Shown here in pieces: positions 1 to 7,083 of a DNA stretch of 23,661 bases (positions are counted from its first letter, which is position 1; each line of letters begins with the position of its first letter). The stretch spans positions 1 through 23,661 of the IMG/VR virus record IMGVR_UViG_3300006793_000286; one strand, written 5' to 3'. The notes beneath the pieces were generated by a model that ran no database searches, was not told the DNA's origin, and was given only the letters and a program-made list of their open reading frames with translations. Position numbers and translations under genes: made by a program. Source of the DNA: a virus.

Positions 1-454
1 AATCAACAACCTTTGATGGTGTTGCGTATCTGACAGCATCATAATACAGAATATTTGCCATAGCAACAGTGTCAACACATTTTGCTGCAATGTGCTTCCA
101 ATATCGTTTGAACTTCTTCAGTTCTTTTTCTTCACCTGACCAATTCACACGCTGTCTGCTTTGACGCACTTCATTGAATGATCTGAACACCCAAATGATG
201 AACACAGGTTTTGTCAAGCGTTCGTTCAGAGTTGGAAGAAACACATTCAACGAAGGACATTGAAGAACAAATTCATCTGTGCTGTTCATGAAGTCAAGCA
301 GCACAGAATGTTCGTCAGGTGTTATTGCACAAGATGAATATCCAAGATCACGTTCATTGAACAATGGAAGATCATTTTCGTGTGCTGTGATAGCTGCTGC
401 AATATTAGTTCCTGAACGCTGCGCACCACACACAACTATGCGCCTGTGTTTCAT
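1..454 (-). CDS. Sulfotransferase-like P-loop protein, C-terminus beyond window
   Basis: Reading the minus strand from an ATG at 454 gives 151 codons open to the window edge, so the 3' end is missing. The protein begins MKHRRIVVCGAQRSGTNIAA; the GAQRSGTN stretch is the glycine/RSGT loop that binds the 5'-phosphosulfate of PAPS in sulfotransferases. A later IIWVFRSFNEVRQS segment resembles the second PAPS-contact region (R...S). Such enzymes move sulfate to a hydroxyl or amine acceptor, often on a glycan. It is the only minus-strand gene seen and diverges from the structural gene at 546. With the glycosyltransferase-like genes to its right it may decorate host or virion surface glycans; that role is inference. 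It could instead be another P-loop kinase-like enzyme, since only the N-terminal half is visible. Confidence 0.7.
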   Translation of the reverse strand, partial: MKHRRIVVCGAQRSGTNIAAAITAHENDLPLFNERDLGYSSCAITPDEHSVLLDFMNSTDEFVLQCPSLNVFLPTLNERLTKPVFIIWVFRSFNEVRQSRQRVNWSGEEKELKKFKRYWKHIAAKCVDTVAMANILYYDAVRYATPSKVVD

Positions 455-545
455 GTTTTAAAATTACTAACTTTGTAAAGATCGTACGCAGCAACTTGTC
501 AATGCTGATCATAATTGACAGGATATGTTTTAAAATAACATAATC
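455..545. promoter_or_regulatory. Divergent intergenic region with 12-base direct repeat
   Basis: This 91-base AT-rich gap separates the leftward gene at 454 from the rightward gene at 546. ATGTTTTAAAAT occurs at 453-464 and again at 525-536. On the plus strand TATGTTTT (524-531) and on the minus strand TAATTTTA fit a loose TAnnTTTG -7 box, but no convincing -33 box lies at the right distance. Divergent promoters must be here if both genes are transcribed; the exact boxes are uncertain. Confidence 0.4.
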
Positions 546-1091
546 ATGGGTTGTACTTCATACAACTGTGATCCTTTAGATCCACAAGTGTTGAATGACT
601 GCGGTGAACTTTTGAACGGTTCAGGTGCTGAAGTTGTTGTGTTTTCATGCGGAAACACGCCAACTGATCCAACTGATGGAACAGAAGTGAATGCATTGAT
701 AACAGCAGGTGATGCAGTTCTTTTCAAAGAACTACTTGTTGAACTTCCTGAAGCAGCACCACAAGATGCTTCTTCATATCGTGCAGGCGGTGAACCACGT
801 ACTTCAACAGTGCAACGAACAGTGTCTTGGATTGATAGCAATGTGAACGAATATTCACATGATGCTTATGATGCAATTGACAATGCAAGTGGTCAAACAG
901 TGGGCGGTCTATTGGTTAAACTATACGAAGAAGATTTTTGTCTTTACATCGTGCCGAATGCAACAGGTATCGTATTCAAAGGTGGTCTGACAGGTTCAGA
1001 TGCTGATGCAATGCGTTATGTGTACACAGGTTCGTGGAAAAACAAACTTAATCCACGTGTGGTTGCTGAACCAACAGGTGTTTTCACTTAG
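546..1091 (+). CDS. Probable phage structural protein (tail-tube-like)
   Basis: This 181-residue protein begins MGCTSYNCDPLDPQ, is rich in Gly, Thr, Ala and Val, and has alternating hydrophobic segments typical of a beta-rich virion subunit. No enzymatic motif, signal peptide or membrane segment is visible. Its length fits a major tail tube or decoration protein. A strong terminator directly follows (1117-1142) and it has its own upstream region, so it appears to be a single-gene transcription unit, as abundant structural proteins often are. The stop codon is TAG; reading on would run through the terminator, so TAG is a true stop in this phage, which matters for the methyltransferase at 17155. 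Tail-tube identity is a guess from size, composition and context; the ORF itself is solid. Confidence 0.75.
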   Translation: MGCTSYNCDPLDPQVLNDCGELLNGSGAEVVVFSCGNTPTDPTDGTEVNALITAGDAVLFKELLVELPEAAPQDASSYRAGGEPRTSTVQRTVSWIDSNVNEYSHDAYDAIDNASGQTVGGLLVKLYEEDFCLYIVPNATGIVFKGGLTGSDADAMRYVYTGSWKNKLNPRVVAEPTGVFT

Positions 1092-1116
1092 GATTTCACA
1101 GTAATACAGAAAAGAA

Positions 1117-1142
1117 AAGCGGTCTTCGGATCGCTTTTTTTG
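1117..1142 (+). terminator. Rho-independent terminator after structural gene
   Basis: AAGCGGTC (1117-1124) pairs with GATCGCTT (1129-1136) across a TTCG tetraloop, eight pairs with one G-T wobble, followed by a run of T to 1141. It lies 25 bases after the stop at 1091. Confidence 0.88.
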
Positions 1143-1159
1143 TTTGCTAAATTTGGAAC

Positions 1160-1807
1160 ATGAAAACGCACATCGGCATCAGATGGTATCCACGCAAGGT
1201 TGAAACATTCCAACAGACACAGCACAGCATTGACTTCAAGAATGTGACTGTGTATCCTGATGGTCATGAATTCACACACAGAACTGATTTCGATGTCAAG
1301 TATCTTGGTGATCATGCAGGTTGCTTCAAACACTATTACAGAACACTTGAAGACCTTTGCAAGACTGATGCTGATGTCATAGGCTGCTTTTCAGACGATA
1401 TGCTGTACTTTAAAGATTGGTTAAGCATAGCACATCAACAATTCAAAAGAGATCCATACACAGGCTATTTGGCATGTTTTACACCACGCGGTGTTGCAAA
1501 GCGTTTCGGGTTCACGCATCGAAAAGGGTGGCATCAGATCAACGGTGGATGGGCTTCTTCGTGGGGTGGTGGTTATCTGTTCAAGCGCAAGACAGCAATC
1601 AAGATCCTGAAGCATCCGTTCATTCAACAGCACTTGAAGAACTATGAAGCAAATCAGCAGATTGATCATGCAATACCTGAAGCAGTTCATCAGATGGGTT
1701 TGCATCAGTACCTTCACAATCCATCATTGATGCAGCACATAGGAAAGTTCAGCACCATAGGACATCAACACAGAAAGATTGATGATGCTATTGGTTGGCA
1801 ACGATAA
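1160..1807 (+). CDS. Glycosyltransferase-like protein (GT-A type)
   Basis: This 215-residue protein starts MKTHIGIRWYPRKVET. The segment VIGCFSDDMLYF carries an acidic DD pair after a hydrophobic strand, as in the metal/sugar-nucleotide site of GT-A glycosyltransferases. NGGWASSWGGGYLF may form the acceptor region, and the C-terminal HNPSLMQHIGKFSTIGH resembles the closing motif of phage and capsule-type glycosyltransferases. The likely reaction is transfer of a sugar from a nucleotide donor; donor and acceptor cannot be told. TAAATTTG (1149-1156), a perfect TAnnTTTG -7 box, lies just before the start, though it overlaps the terminator tail and has only a weak -33. It is followed closely by a lipoprotein gene. 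Family assignment is by motif reading only. Confidence 0.65.
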   Translation: MKTHIGIRWYPRKVETFQQTQHSIDFKNVTVYPDGHEFTHRTDFDVKYLGDHAGCFKHYYRTLEDLCKTDADVIGCFSDDMLYFKDWLSIAHQQFKRDPYTGYLACFTPRGVAKRFGFTHRKGWHQINGGWASSWGGGYLFKRKTAIKILKHPFIQQHLKNYEANQQIDHAIPEAVHQMGLHQYLHNPSLMQHIGKFSTIGHQHRKIDDAIGWQR

Positions 1808-1817
1808 AACAGACACA

Positions 1818-2030
1818 ATGAAAAGACTTCTGATCATATTACTTCTTGGAATGTACGGATGCCGCGAAGATGTTACTTGCATTGAATGTTGCAAAGATGA
1901 ACGCTTGGTGGTTCAGTGTGAAGATGAAGTGTCAAATTGGCACGCACAAACACTTCTGAACTATTGGGAACAGCAAAATTTCACGTGTAAAGTGACAACA
2001 GAAGATCATTCAACTGTGTCAGGGTGGTGA
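1818..2030 (+). CDS. Small Cys-rich putative lipoprotein
   Basis: The 70-residue product from the ATG at 1818 begins MKRLLIILLLGMYGCRED: a basic n-region, a hydrophobic core and a Cys at residue 15, resembling a signal-peptidase-II lipoprotein signal with an atypical Tyr at -2. The mature part is acidic with five more Cys (CIECC near the front). An in-frame ATG at 1779 would place extra residues before the signal and overlap the previous gene, so 1818 is preferred. Phage lipoproteins next to glycosyltransferases sometimes block superinfection at the cell envelope; here that is inference. Export as a lipoprotein is likely, function unknown. Confidence 0.6.
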   Translation: MKRLLIILLLGMYGCREDVTCIECCKDERLVVQCEDEVSNWHAQTLLNYWEQQNFTCKVTTEDHSTVSGW

Positions 2031-2034
2031 TTGA

Positions 2035-2067
2035 TTGAATATTAATTGTAAATTTGTTGTACCTTTT
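2035..2067 (+). promoter_or_regulatory. Bacteroidota-type promoter upstream of small RNA candidate
   Basis: TTG (2035-2037) is followed after 22 bases by TACCTTTT (2060-2067), close to TTG-N17-23-TAnnTTTG. Expected transcript start is near 2074. No ORF follows for about 420 bases, so the transcript would be noncoding at its 5' end. Confidence 0.5.
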
Positions 2068-2073
2068 TCGGGT

Positions 2074-2188
2074 AGTCCTTTAGCAAGTACTTAAATTAGC
2101 ATCCTTCGGGGTGCTTTTTTTATTACCTTTACCCTATTCATAAAAAATCGGTGTTTGTACTGACTGACCGATTGCAACTTGCTAAAGG
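2074..2188 (+). ncRNA. Candidate structured small RNA with internal terminator
   Basis: CCTTTAGCAAGT (2077-2088) is the exact reverse complement of ACTTGCTAAAGG (2177-2188). Inside this 12-pair outer stem lie two hairpins: AGCATCC/GGGTGCT with a TTCG loop (2098-2115) and AATCGGT/ACCGATT (2146-2152 with 2167-2173). The arrangement is a three-way junction. The first hairpin is followed by seven T, so transcription from 2074 may instead stop near 2121, giving an RNA of about 48 bases whose 5' segment stays free. A third copy of ACTTGCTAAA lies at 2387-2396. No known RNA family was recognised. An attenuated leader, or a short antisense-type RNA, are both possible. Confidence 0.5.
2098..2121 (+). 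terminator. Rho-independent terminator within RNA candidate
   Basis: AGCATCC, TTCG loop, GGGTGCT (seven pairs, one G-T wobble), then a seven-base T run ending at 2121. It lies 68 bases after the lipoprotein stop and would also end read-through from the glycosyltransferase/lipoprotein genes. Confidence 0.82.
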
Positions 2189-2457
2189 GCGAACAAATCA
2201 AGTCACAGTTTGAAGTATTGAAGCACCTAATCCATGCAATGACGTCCTGCTGTCAACATGGTCTTAAAAACATACGTTGTATCAAACGAATGAGTAAGGG
2301 TGTTGAATGTAGATAGACATAGTTCTATCATAGAAAGCAGATACAATGGATTGAGGCGGCTTTCAGATATGGCATTCAGAGAATATACTTGCTAAACATT
2401 CATGTCATTCTGATATGTTTGAATAGAGTAGGTGTGTGCAGTCACTAAATGTTTGCA
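2189..2457. other. Noncoding gap, no ORF seen
   Basis: No plausible ORF is present in any frame. The stretch holds a small hairpin GATAGA/TCTATC (2312-2329) and a repeat of ACTTGCTAAA (2387-2396) shared with the RNA candidate upstream. GAG trinucleotides, nearly absent from neighbouring genes, occur four times between 2281 and 2430, so its base history differs from the coding regions. It could be the distal part of a longer noncoding RNA or the leader of the gene at 2495. Confidence 0.45.
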
Positions 2458-2490
2458 TTTGTTTTTGTATGTTATAAAGTTGTACTTTTA
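2458..2490 (+). promoter_or_regulatory. Bacteroidota-type promoter, leaderless arrangement
   Basis: TTTG (2458-2461), 21 bases, then TACTTTTA (2483-2490). The ATG at 2495 lies only four bases beyond the -7 box, so the transcript would begin at or next to the start codon. Confidence 0.6.
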
Positions 2491-2494
2491 CAAA

Positions 2495-3352
2495 ATGAAC
2501 ATTGTTCTTGCAGCATTCGGAAAGCGCGGATATTTTTACGCAGCTTATAATTTAGCATTCAGCATCAAACACTATGATCCAACAGCAAACATTCTGCTGA
2601 TACATGACGCAGGTTTGTCACAGTTACCTGATCAACGATGCTTTGACAAATTTCATGCAATAGACGAAGCCACAACGCATCCAAAAGGCACGCTTGATGC
2701 AGGCAACGTCAAGCTGAACGTTTACAAGATAGCAACCAAGTACTTCAGCAAATACATGTTCTTAGACGTTGATGCGGTTGCGCTGAAGTCTTTAAAAGAA
2801 TGGTATTATGCAATTGATCAAGACTTTGCAACAGATGTGCGTGGTCGTGGTAAAATTGACGATGACATCAACTATTCAGTTTGGGCAACGAATGAAAACA
2901 TTTGGAAAGAATTCAAGCTGAAGAAGTCAGATGAATATCTTGCTGTGCAGTCTTCATGGCATTATGCGAAGAAGACCAAAGAAAACGGTGCAATGTTTCG
3001 TGATGCTTTGCGATTGAACAAGAACACTTTTGCAGACAGAAAAGAAATGTTGAAAATCAGGTGGGGTGCAAATCTACCTGATGAATTAATTCTTGGTGGT
3101 GCAATAGTACGTGCAGGAATTGATCCTGCTGTTCCATTCAGACCGATCTTCTTTGGTGATAGACACGCACCACTGCGCGAAGTGAAAGAACATTACATCA
3201 TGTCTATGTTTGGCAATGGCAAAGGAAAGACGCTGACCAAACGTGATTTCATAGAATTTTACAACAAGCATCTTCTGTCTATCTTCAGACAGCACAACAT
3301 GAATTTTCACTACAAAGCTGCATTCATAATGCGTGACAAATACATCAATTAA
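2495..3352 (+). CDS. Glycosyltransferase-like protein with DxD motif (GT8-like)
   Basis: The 285-residue protein starts MNIVLAAFGKRGYFYAAYNL, the opening beta-strand and donor-binding helix common in GT8-like and related GT-A enzymes. YMFLDVDAVAL near residue 90 supplies the DxD motif that holds the metal and sugar nucleotide. It likely transfers a sugar to a glycan or protein; substrate unknown. An in-frame start at 2432 would lie upstream of the promoter, so the ATG at 2495, directly behind the -7 box, is chosen. It is the second glycosyltransferase-like gene in this region and lies 14 bases upstream of the next gene, so it may be co-transcribed with the capsid genes. Glycosylation of the virion or of host surface polymers are both possible. 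Confidence 0.72.
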   Translation: MNIVLAAFGKRGYFYAAYNLAFSIKHYDPTANILLIHDAGLSQLPDQRCFDKFHAIDEATTHPKGTLDAGNVKLNVYKIATKYFSKYMFLDVDAVALKSLKEWYYAIDQDFATDVRGRGKIDDDINYSVWATNENIWKEFKLKKSDEYLAVQSSWHYAKKTKENGAMFRDALRLNKNTFADRKEMLKIRWGANLPDELILGGAIVRAGIDPAVPFRPIFFGDRHAPLREVKEHYIMSMFGNGKGKTLTKRDFIEFYNKHLLSIFRQHNMNFHYKAAFIMRDKYIN

Positions 3353-3366
3353 ACAACAATCAAAAC

Positions 3367-3867
3367 ATGACTGAAAAGATCAACATCGTTTTCAAGAACA
3401 ACGGAAAAACAGCAAAAAGACAGATTTCATTTCTTCTTTCACATCGTGCAGATTGGCAGATGGAAAGCAACCCTTTCATGATTGTTGACATCGATCTGAA
3501 GAAGAAGATAGAAGGTCAGACATTCACTGACAGACCTGTTGAACAGTTGCTTGTCAGCAAGTATCCATATTTGAAGACAGTGCTTGAAGAAGAAGCTGAA
3601 GAAATTGATGAACCAATACAGACTGAAGATGACACAGAAGATCAGACCGATCAGGACGCACACAACGGATCAACCGAAGCCACGCAGACCAAAACAGTCA
3701 ATCAAGATGCGCTGAACTATGAAGCACTTCTTGAAGGTTCAATCAAGTCTATCAAGCAAGCTGTTGAAGAAAATGAAAGCATTGACATTCAGACACTGAT
3801 TGATCTTGAAACAGAAGACAGAAACAGAAGCACACTTTTGAAATACTTAAACGAAAACAACAAATAA
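3367..3867 (+). CDS. Hypothetical acidic protein upstream of scaffold
   Basis: This 166-residue protein starts MTEKINIVFKNNGKTAKRQI. The N-terminal 80 residues look folded; residues 75-115 are a strongly acidic, Gln/Thr/Asp-rich linker, and the C-terminal 50 residues are predicted helical with many Glu. No family was recognised. It sits 14 bases after the glycosyltransferase gene and one base before the scaffold-like gene, so it is co-transcribed with head assembly genes and may be a minor head or head-tail factor. Its folded-linker-helix layout would also suit a capsid-associated accessory protein. Function unknown. Confidence 0.7.
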   Translation: MTEKINIVFKNNGKTAKRQISFLLSHRADWQMESNPFMIVDIDLKKKIEGQTFTDRPVEQLLVSKYPYLKTVLEEEAEEIDEPIQTEDDTEDQTDQDAHNGSTEATQTKTVNQDALNYEALLEGSIKSIKQAVEENESIDIQTLIDLETEDRNRSTLLKYLNENNK

Positions 3868-3868
3868 A

Positions 3869-4735
3869 ATGGCTGAAGAAAACAAAATTGAACTAGCAGA
3901 CGTTCTGAAATATCAAGGAATAACACTTGGTGAAAAGGCAACGATTGAAGATTACAAGAAGATCTTTGACAATGACTTTGTGAAGATAGATCAGGCTGCT
4001 GATCATCCTGATGTGAAGAAAGCAAATGCAGGTGAATTCACACGCAAATTTGCAACAGAACTGAAGCGCACTGCAAAAGAAAACAACATTGATCTGTCTG
4101 AAGATGACACAAAGAAAGATGTTGCTGAACTGTCAAGACTTGTCACAGCAAAGCTGAATGAACAATGGTCTTCAAAGTATGATGAACTGACAGCGCAGCA
4201 GAAGAAGCCAAATGAAGCAATGACAGAACTTCAGTCAAGATTTGACAAGCTGAACCTTTCACTTGAAGATGAACGCAAGATGAAGGATGATCTTGCCGCA
4301 AAGCTGACAGGCAAAGAAAAAGAATTTGACGAATACAAAGTCAGTCTTGAAAAGTCAACAGCAGTTGGTGCATTGCATAAGTCATTGAAGTTCTCTGAAG
4401 TTGCAAAGCCACTTGAAATTGAAGGCTATCACGCACACATGAATAAGAACTACAAGCTTGAATTCGATGACAAGAAGACGCTTCAGATATATGACACAGA
4501 AGGACACAGGATTGCAGATCCTTCAAAGCATGGTGCATATCTTGAACCGAAAGCTGTCTATGATATGAAAGCAGAAGAATTCAATCTGACACAGAAGGTC
4601 GATCCAAACAAAGTTCCAAATCCAAAATCATCTGAAGACAATTCACAGCAGTTCAATCAGCAAAAATCTTCTGAAGGTGTGGCACTTAATCCACGATCTG
4701 CACCATCAATGAAGCCACGTTTGAAAACTTCCTGA
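3869..4735 (+). CDS. Scaffold-like protein for capsid assembly
   Basis: The 288-residue product is highly charged (Lys/Glu/Asp), with a long predicted coiled coil at about residues 85-165 (heptad-like Leu spacing in LSLEDERKMKDDLAAKL), and a Ser/Gln/Pro-rich basic tail ending KPRLKTS. Position immediately before the major capsid gene, size, helical content and a short basic C-terminus are typical of phage scaffolding proteins, which form a temporary core that guides procapsid assembly and often bind the capsid through a basic C-terminal helix. No protease motif is visible, so a separate enzyme or simple release would remove it. Terminator-like hairpins follow at 4750-4820. Confidence 0.7.
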   Translation: MAEENKIELADVLKYQGITLGEKATIEDYKKIFDNDFVKIDQAADHPDVKKANAGEFTRKFATELKRTAKENNIDLSEDDTKKDVAELSRLVTAKLNEQWSSKYDELTAQQKKPNEAMTELQSRFDKLNLSLEDERKMKDDLAAKLTGKEKEFDEYKVSLEKSTAVGALHKSLKFSEVAKPLEIEGYHAHMNKNYKLEFDDKKTLQIYDTEGHRIADPSKHGAYLEPKAVYDMKAEEFNLTQKVDPNKVPNPKSSEDNSQQFNQQKSSEGVALNPRSAPSMKPRLKTS

Positions 4736-4749
4736 CATTGGTTGACAGG

Positions 4750-4781
4750 TATCTTGAAGGGTTTTCATGACCTTCATGATA
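4750..4781 (+). repeat. Inverted repeat (hairpin) before terminator
   Basis: TATCTTGAAGG (4750-4760) pairs with CCTTCATGATA (4771-4781), eleven positions with one T-T mismatch and a ten-base loop. There is no T run, so it is not a terminator by itself; it may protect the 3' end of the scaffold transcript. Confidence 0.6.
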
Positions 4782-4787
4782 CAAAAG

Positions 4788-4820
4788 GACTGTGTGAAGC
4801 AATTTGCACAGTCTTTTTTT
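4788..4820 (+). terminator. Rho-independent terminator between scaffold and capsid genes
   Basis: GACTGTG (4788-4794) pairs exactly with CACAGTC (4807-4813), one more wobble pair possible inside, followed by T to 4820. It separates transcription of the scaffold from the capsid protein, letting the latter be expressed from its own promoter. Confidence 0.82.
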
Positions 4821-4844
4821 GTGCGTTATTTTTCACTACATTTG
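4818..4844 (+). promoter_or_regulatory. Probable major capsid gene promoter
   Basis: TACATTTG (4837-4844) matches TAnnTTTG exactly. TTTG at 4818-4821 is only 15 bases away, short for a -33 box; a weaker TTTT lies at the usual distance. Transcript start near 4850 would give a leader of about 110 bases. Confidence 0.5.
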
Positions 4845-4849
4845 TCAAT

Positions 4850-4960
4850 AGCGATCAAATACGCAGGTCGAACCATACCTGACATGATAATGGTTTTTCG
4901 TGGCTTACGTTACAGCAGCCAAAAGAATATGCTGTGCATGAGTAGATAAAAAAATTAATC
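4850..4960 (+). promoter_or_regulatory. Structured leader of the capsid mRNA
   Basis: Two exact six-pair hairpins lie in this leader: AACCAT/ATGGTT (4871-4876 with 4890-4895) and ACAGCA/TGCTGT (4912-4917 with 4930-4935). The last 15 bases before the ATG are A-rich and unpaired, as expected for Bacteroidota translation starts without Shine-Dalgarno. The hairpins may stabilise the abundant capsid mRNA. Inference from base pairing only. Confidence 0.4.
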
Positions 4961-6013
4961 ATGTCCTATACTCCTAGTACATTAGTAGCATGTCCAAATC
5001 TTCAAGATAGATTGGATAATGTTTTTGCAAATGATGCTGCGCGTTTCTACATTGATCCAATTCCGTTTTCAGAATTCTTGATGTCACCATTGAATAAAAA
5101 TGGTTTGGCATTTCAAGTGTCAAATGGAAAAGGAAAAGTGCGAAATGTTGAACTGACTTATCAGCCTAGAATTCTTCAAAGCGAAGTCAGCACAAACGTT
5201 TCAGATTACTGCGCTGCAACAACAGAACGTGGAAACACTTCTGAAGAATACACAATTGACACAACCAAGAATTTAGCATTTGACCAAAAGTTTGATGTTG
5301 AAGATTTGAAGTCAAGTTGTGAAGACAACGAAAATTGGTTTGCTGATCAAATTGCAAAGATGATTGCAGCACTTGATACTGCTGTGAACAACAAGAATGC
5401 AACACAAGCGGCTGCACTTCTTGGTGGATGGTCTTCTGATATTTCAGGTGTGCCACACATCACAATGTCTTCTGATGTTGCGCAAGTTCGCACATTGCAG
5501 CCATCAAGCACATTTGCACCATTTCCTTCTTCAATGCAGTCTATCAAGGCAGCAGGAAGAATTTCAAATTTCGGTGCATCAACAATCGTTGGTGGGATGC
5601 AGTTAAATCACTATTTAGAACAAATTCAGTCAGGTTGCTGTGCTGATTATGGTCTTGACTTGGGCGATTTGCAGAAGCGTTTTGGATTGGCTTCAGTTTA
5701 TGACCGATATGTCGCAGATGCAGCAGGCGGTGATGAATTCAGTTGGATGGTTGCAAACGGATCACTTCAGGTGCTTCACTACAACCGTTGGACAGGTCTT
5801 TTCGGAAAGCAAGATGCAAATAACAGTTATGGTGTTGTGTATGGTCGTTTAGGTATTCCTTACGACATCAGCATCAAGCATGACTGTGGAACAATTCAGG
5901 TGTCAGTTGTTGCGACAACTAAGCTTGTTGCGCTTCCTGACGATATGTATCAAACAGGTGATCACCTTGATGGTGTGAAAGGGTTTGCTGCAATCGAAGT
6001 TGACAATTCGTAA
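4961..6013 (+). CDS. Probable major capsid protein
   Basis: The 350-residue protein starts MSYTPSTLVACPNLQDRLDN. Size, mixed alpha/beta character, lack of enzymatic motifs, position directly after a scaffold-like gene, its own promoter and leader, and its own strong terminator all fit a major capsid protein with the HK97-type fold. Cys residues occur at several places (for example GCCADYG near residue 227), unusual for a capsid and possibly structural. There is no obvious delta-domain coiled coil at the N-terminus, consistent with a separate scaffold. The identification rests on context and composition, not on a recognised signature. Confidence 0.72.
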   Translation: MSYTPSTLVACPNLQDRLDNVFANDAARFYIDPIPFSEFLMSPLNKNGLAFQVSNGKGKVRNVELTYQPRILQSEVSTNVSDYCAATTERGNTSEEYTIDTTKNLAFDQKFDVEDLKSSCEDNENWFADQIAKMIAALDTAVNNKNATQAAALLGGWSSDISGVPHITMSSDVAQVRTLQPSSTFAPFPSSMQSIKAAGRISNFGASTIVGGMQLNHYLEQIQSGCCADYGLDLGDLQKRFGLASVYDRYVADAAGGDEFSWMVANGSLQVLHYNRWTGLFGKQDANNSYGVVYGRLGIPYDISIKHDCGTIQVSVVATTKLVALPDDMYQTGDHLDGVKGFAAIEVDNS

Positions 6014-6033
6014 AAGACGAAAGTCAGAAATCA

Positions 6034-6067
6034 AAAAGGGCGGTGCATTGTGCATCGTCCTTTTCTT
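6034..6067 (+). terminator. Rho-independent terminator after capsid gene
   Basis: A 14-pair stem (6034-6047 with 6051-6064) with two G-T wobbles and a three-base loop; the A-rich foot pairs with a T run continuing as CTT. It ends 18 bases before the next ATG. Confidence 0.82.
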
Positions 6068-6084
6068 AAAACTTTACAACGCAG

Positions 6085-7083
6085 ATGGCTTGCTTTGATA
6101 ATGTGATCAGTTACAAGAACGGATGTGAAGCTTCTTCAGGGTTGCTTCTTGATAATTTGGTTCAGTATGGTGAAGTGTCAAAATACGTCACAGAAGACTA
6201 TGAAGATGCTTCTGAACTGATTGATGAAAAGATACAGTTTGCGGTGAAGAATGTTGTTGAAGAAATGTCAGGACATTTTGCTTCACAGTACATTCCAAAA
6301 ACACTACTTGAAAACAAGCGTGCAGGTTTCTTTGATGAAACACAGACAGAAAATGCTGCTGCTGCAAACACGCGAAAAGGCATAGAACTTGAAATCTGTA
6401 ATCGTGAAAGCTTTTATCAGTTGTATGTCAGTTTCATTGAAACATATCTGAATTACACAGGAAGCGTGTCAGTTCTTGTCATAGATACAATGACAGGTGA
6501 AACGCTTGATACTATCACAGTGACATCAGTTGCAGGTGAAATTGTTCAGACCTATGTTGACAAGACTTACACAGCAGAAAAACGCAAGCGCAGAATTGCT
6601 TTTGTGTATGATGCAACAGGTATTCCAAACTATGCCACAACGTTAATTGGTGAAGGTTGCACGACATGCAGCAAAGGTCTATACAATCTTTCAGGCTTCA
6701 TCACAGGACGTTCTATTTCAGTGCCAACAGCATCTGATCCAATCCTTGCAAACATTGACAGCGCGAATGACACAGCAGGTCTGTCAATCAATTTCAGTCT
6801 AAGCTGTGACAATCAGAATTGGTTGTGCAGTCAAAGAAATCTGCTTGGGATGCCTATTCTATACAGAACGGCTGAATTGATCATGGAATTTTCAATCTTC
6901 AACACTGATCGTTTCAACAGTAAGACAGCGATCAATAAGAAAGAGAACGAAGAACGCATGATGAAATATCATGAAGACTATGAAAAGCAAATGTCAATGA
7001 CATTGAAGAACATTTCAGCACCTTCAGATGGTGTTTGCTTTACGTGCAGAAAGACACGAAAGTCTGTGACAAGTCTTCCATGA
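6085..7083 (+). CDS. Phage structural protein (Bacteroidota-type neck/adaptor candidate)
   Basis: The 332-residue protein starts MACFDNVISYKNGCEASSGL, a Cys-containing opening I associate with structural proteins of Bacteroidota phages (FDN-I--K--C----SG pattern). The middle is beta-rich (SVSVLVIDTMTGETLDTITV) and the C-terminal 70 residues are helical and charged before a CFTCRKTRKS tail. At least ten Cys are present, including EGCTTCS, hinting at disulfides or metal binding in the virion. It lies between capsid and connector genes. A neck, adaptor or tail-terminator role is likely from position; the exact one cannot be told. It overlaps the next small gene by ATGA. Confidence 0.65.
   Translation: MACFDNVISYKNGCEASSGLLLDNLVQYGEVSKYVTEDYEDASELIDEKIQFAVKNVVEEMSGHFASQYIPKTLLENKRAGFFDETQTENAAAANTRKGIELEICNRESFYQLYVSFIETYLNYTGSVSVLVIDTMTGETLDTITVTSVAGEIVQTYVDKTYTAEKRKRRIAFVYDATGIPNYATTLIGEGCTTCSKGLYNLSGFITGRSISVPTASDPILANIDSANDTAGLSINFSLSCDNQNWLCSQRNLLGMPILYRTAELIMEFSIFNTDRFNSKTAINKKENEERMMKYHEDYEKQMSMTLKNISAPSDGVCFTCRKTRKSVTSLP

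Noticed and set aside
279-461. Plus-strand 60-codon frame
   Set aside because: It lies opposite the sulfotransferase-like gene, whose minus-strand reading gives a coherent P-loop protein; the plus reading is Ser/Arg/Cys-rich without pattern.
2031-2494. Hidden protein-coding gene in the large gap
   Set aside because: All frames are broken by frequent stops; only frames of a dozen codons or fewer remain.
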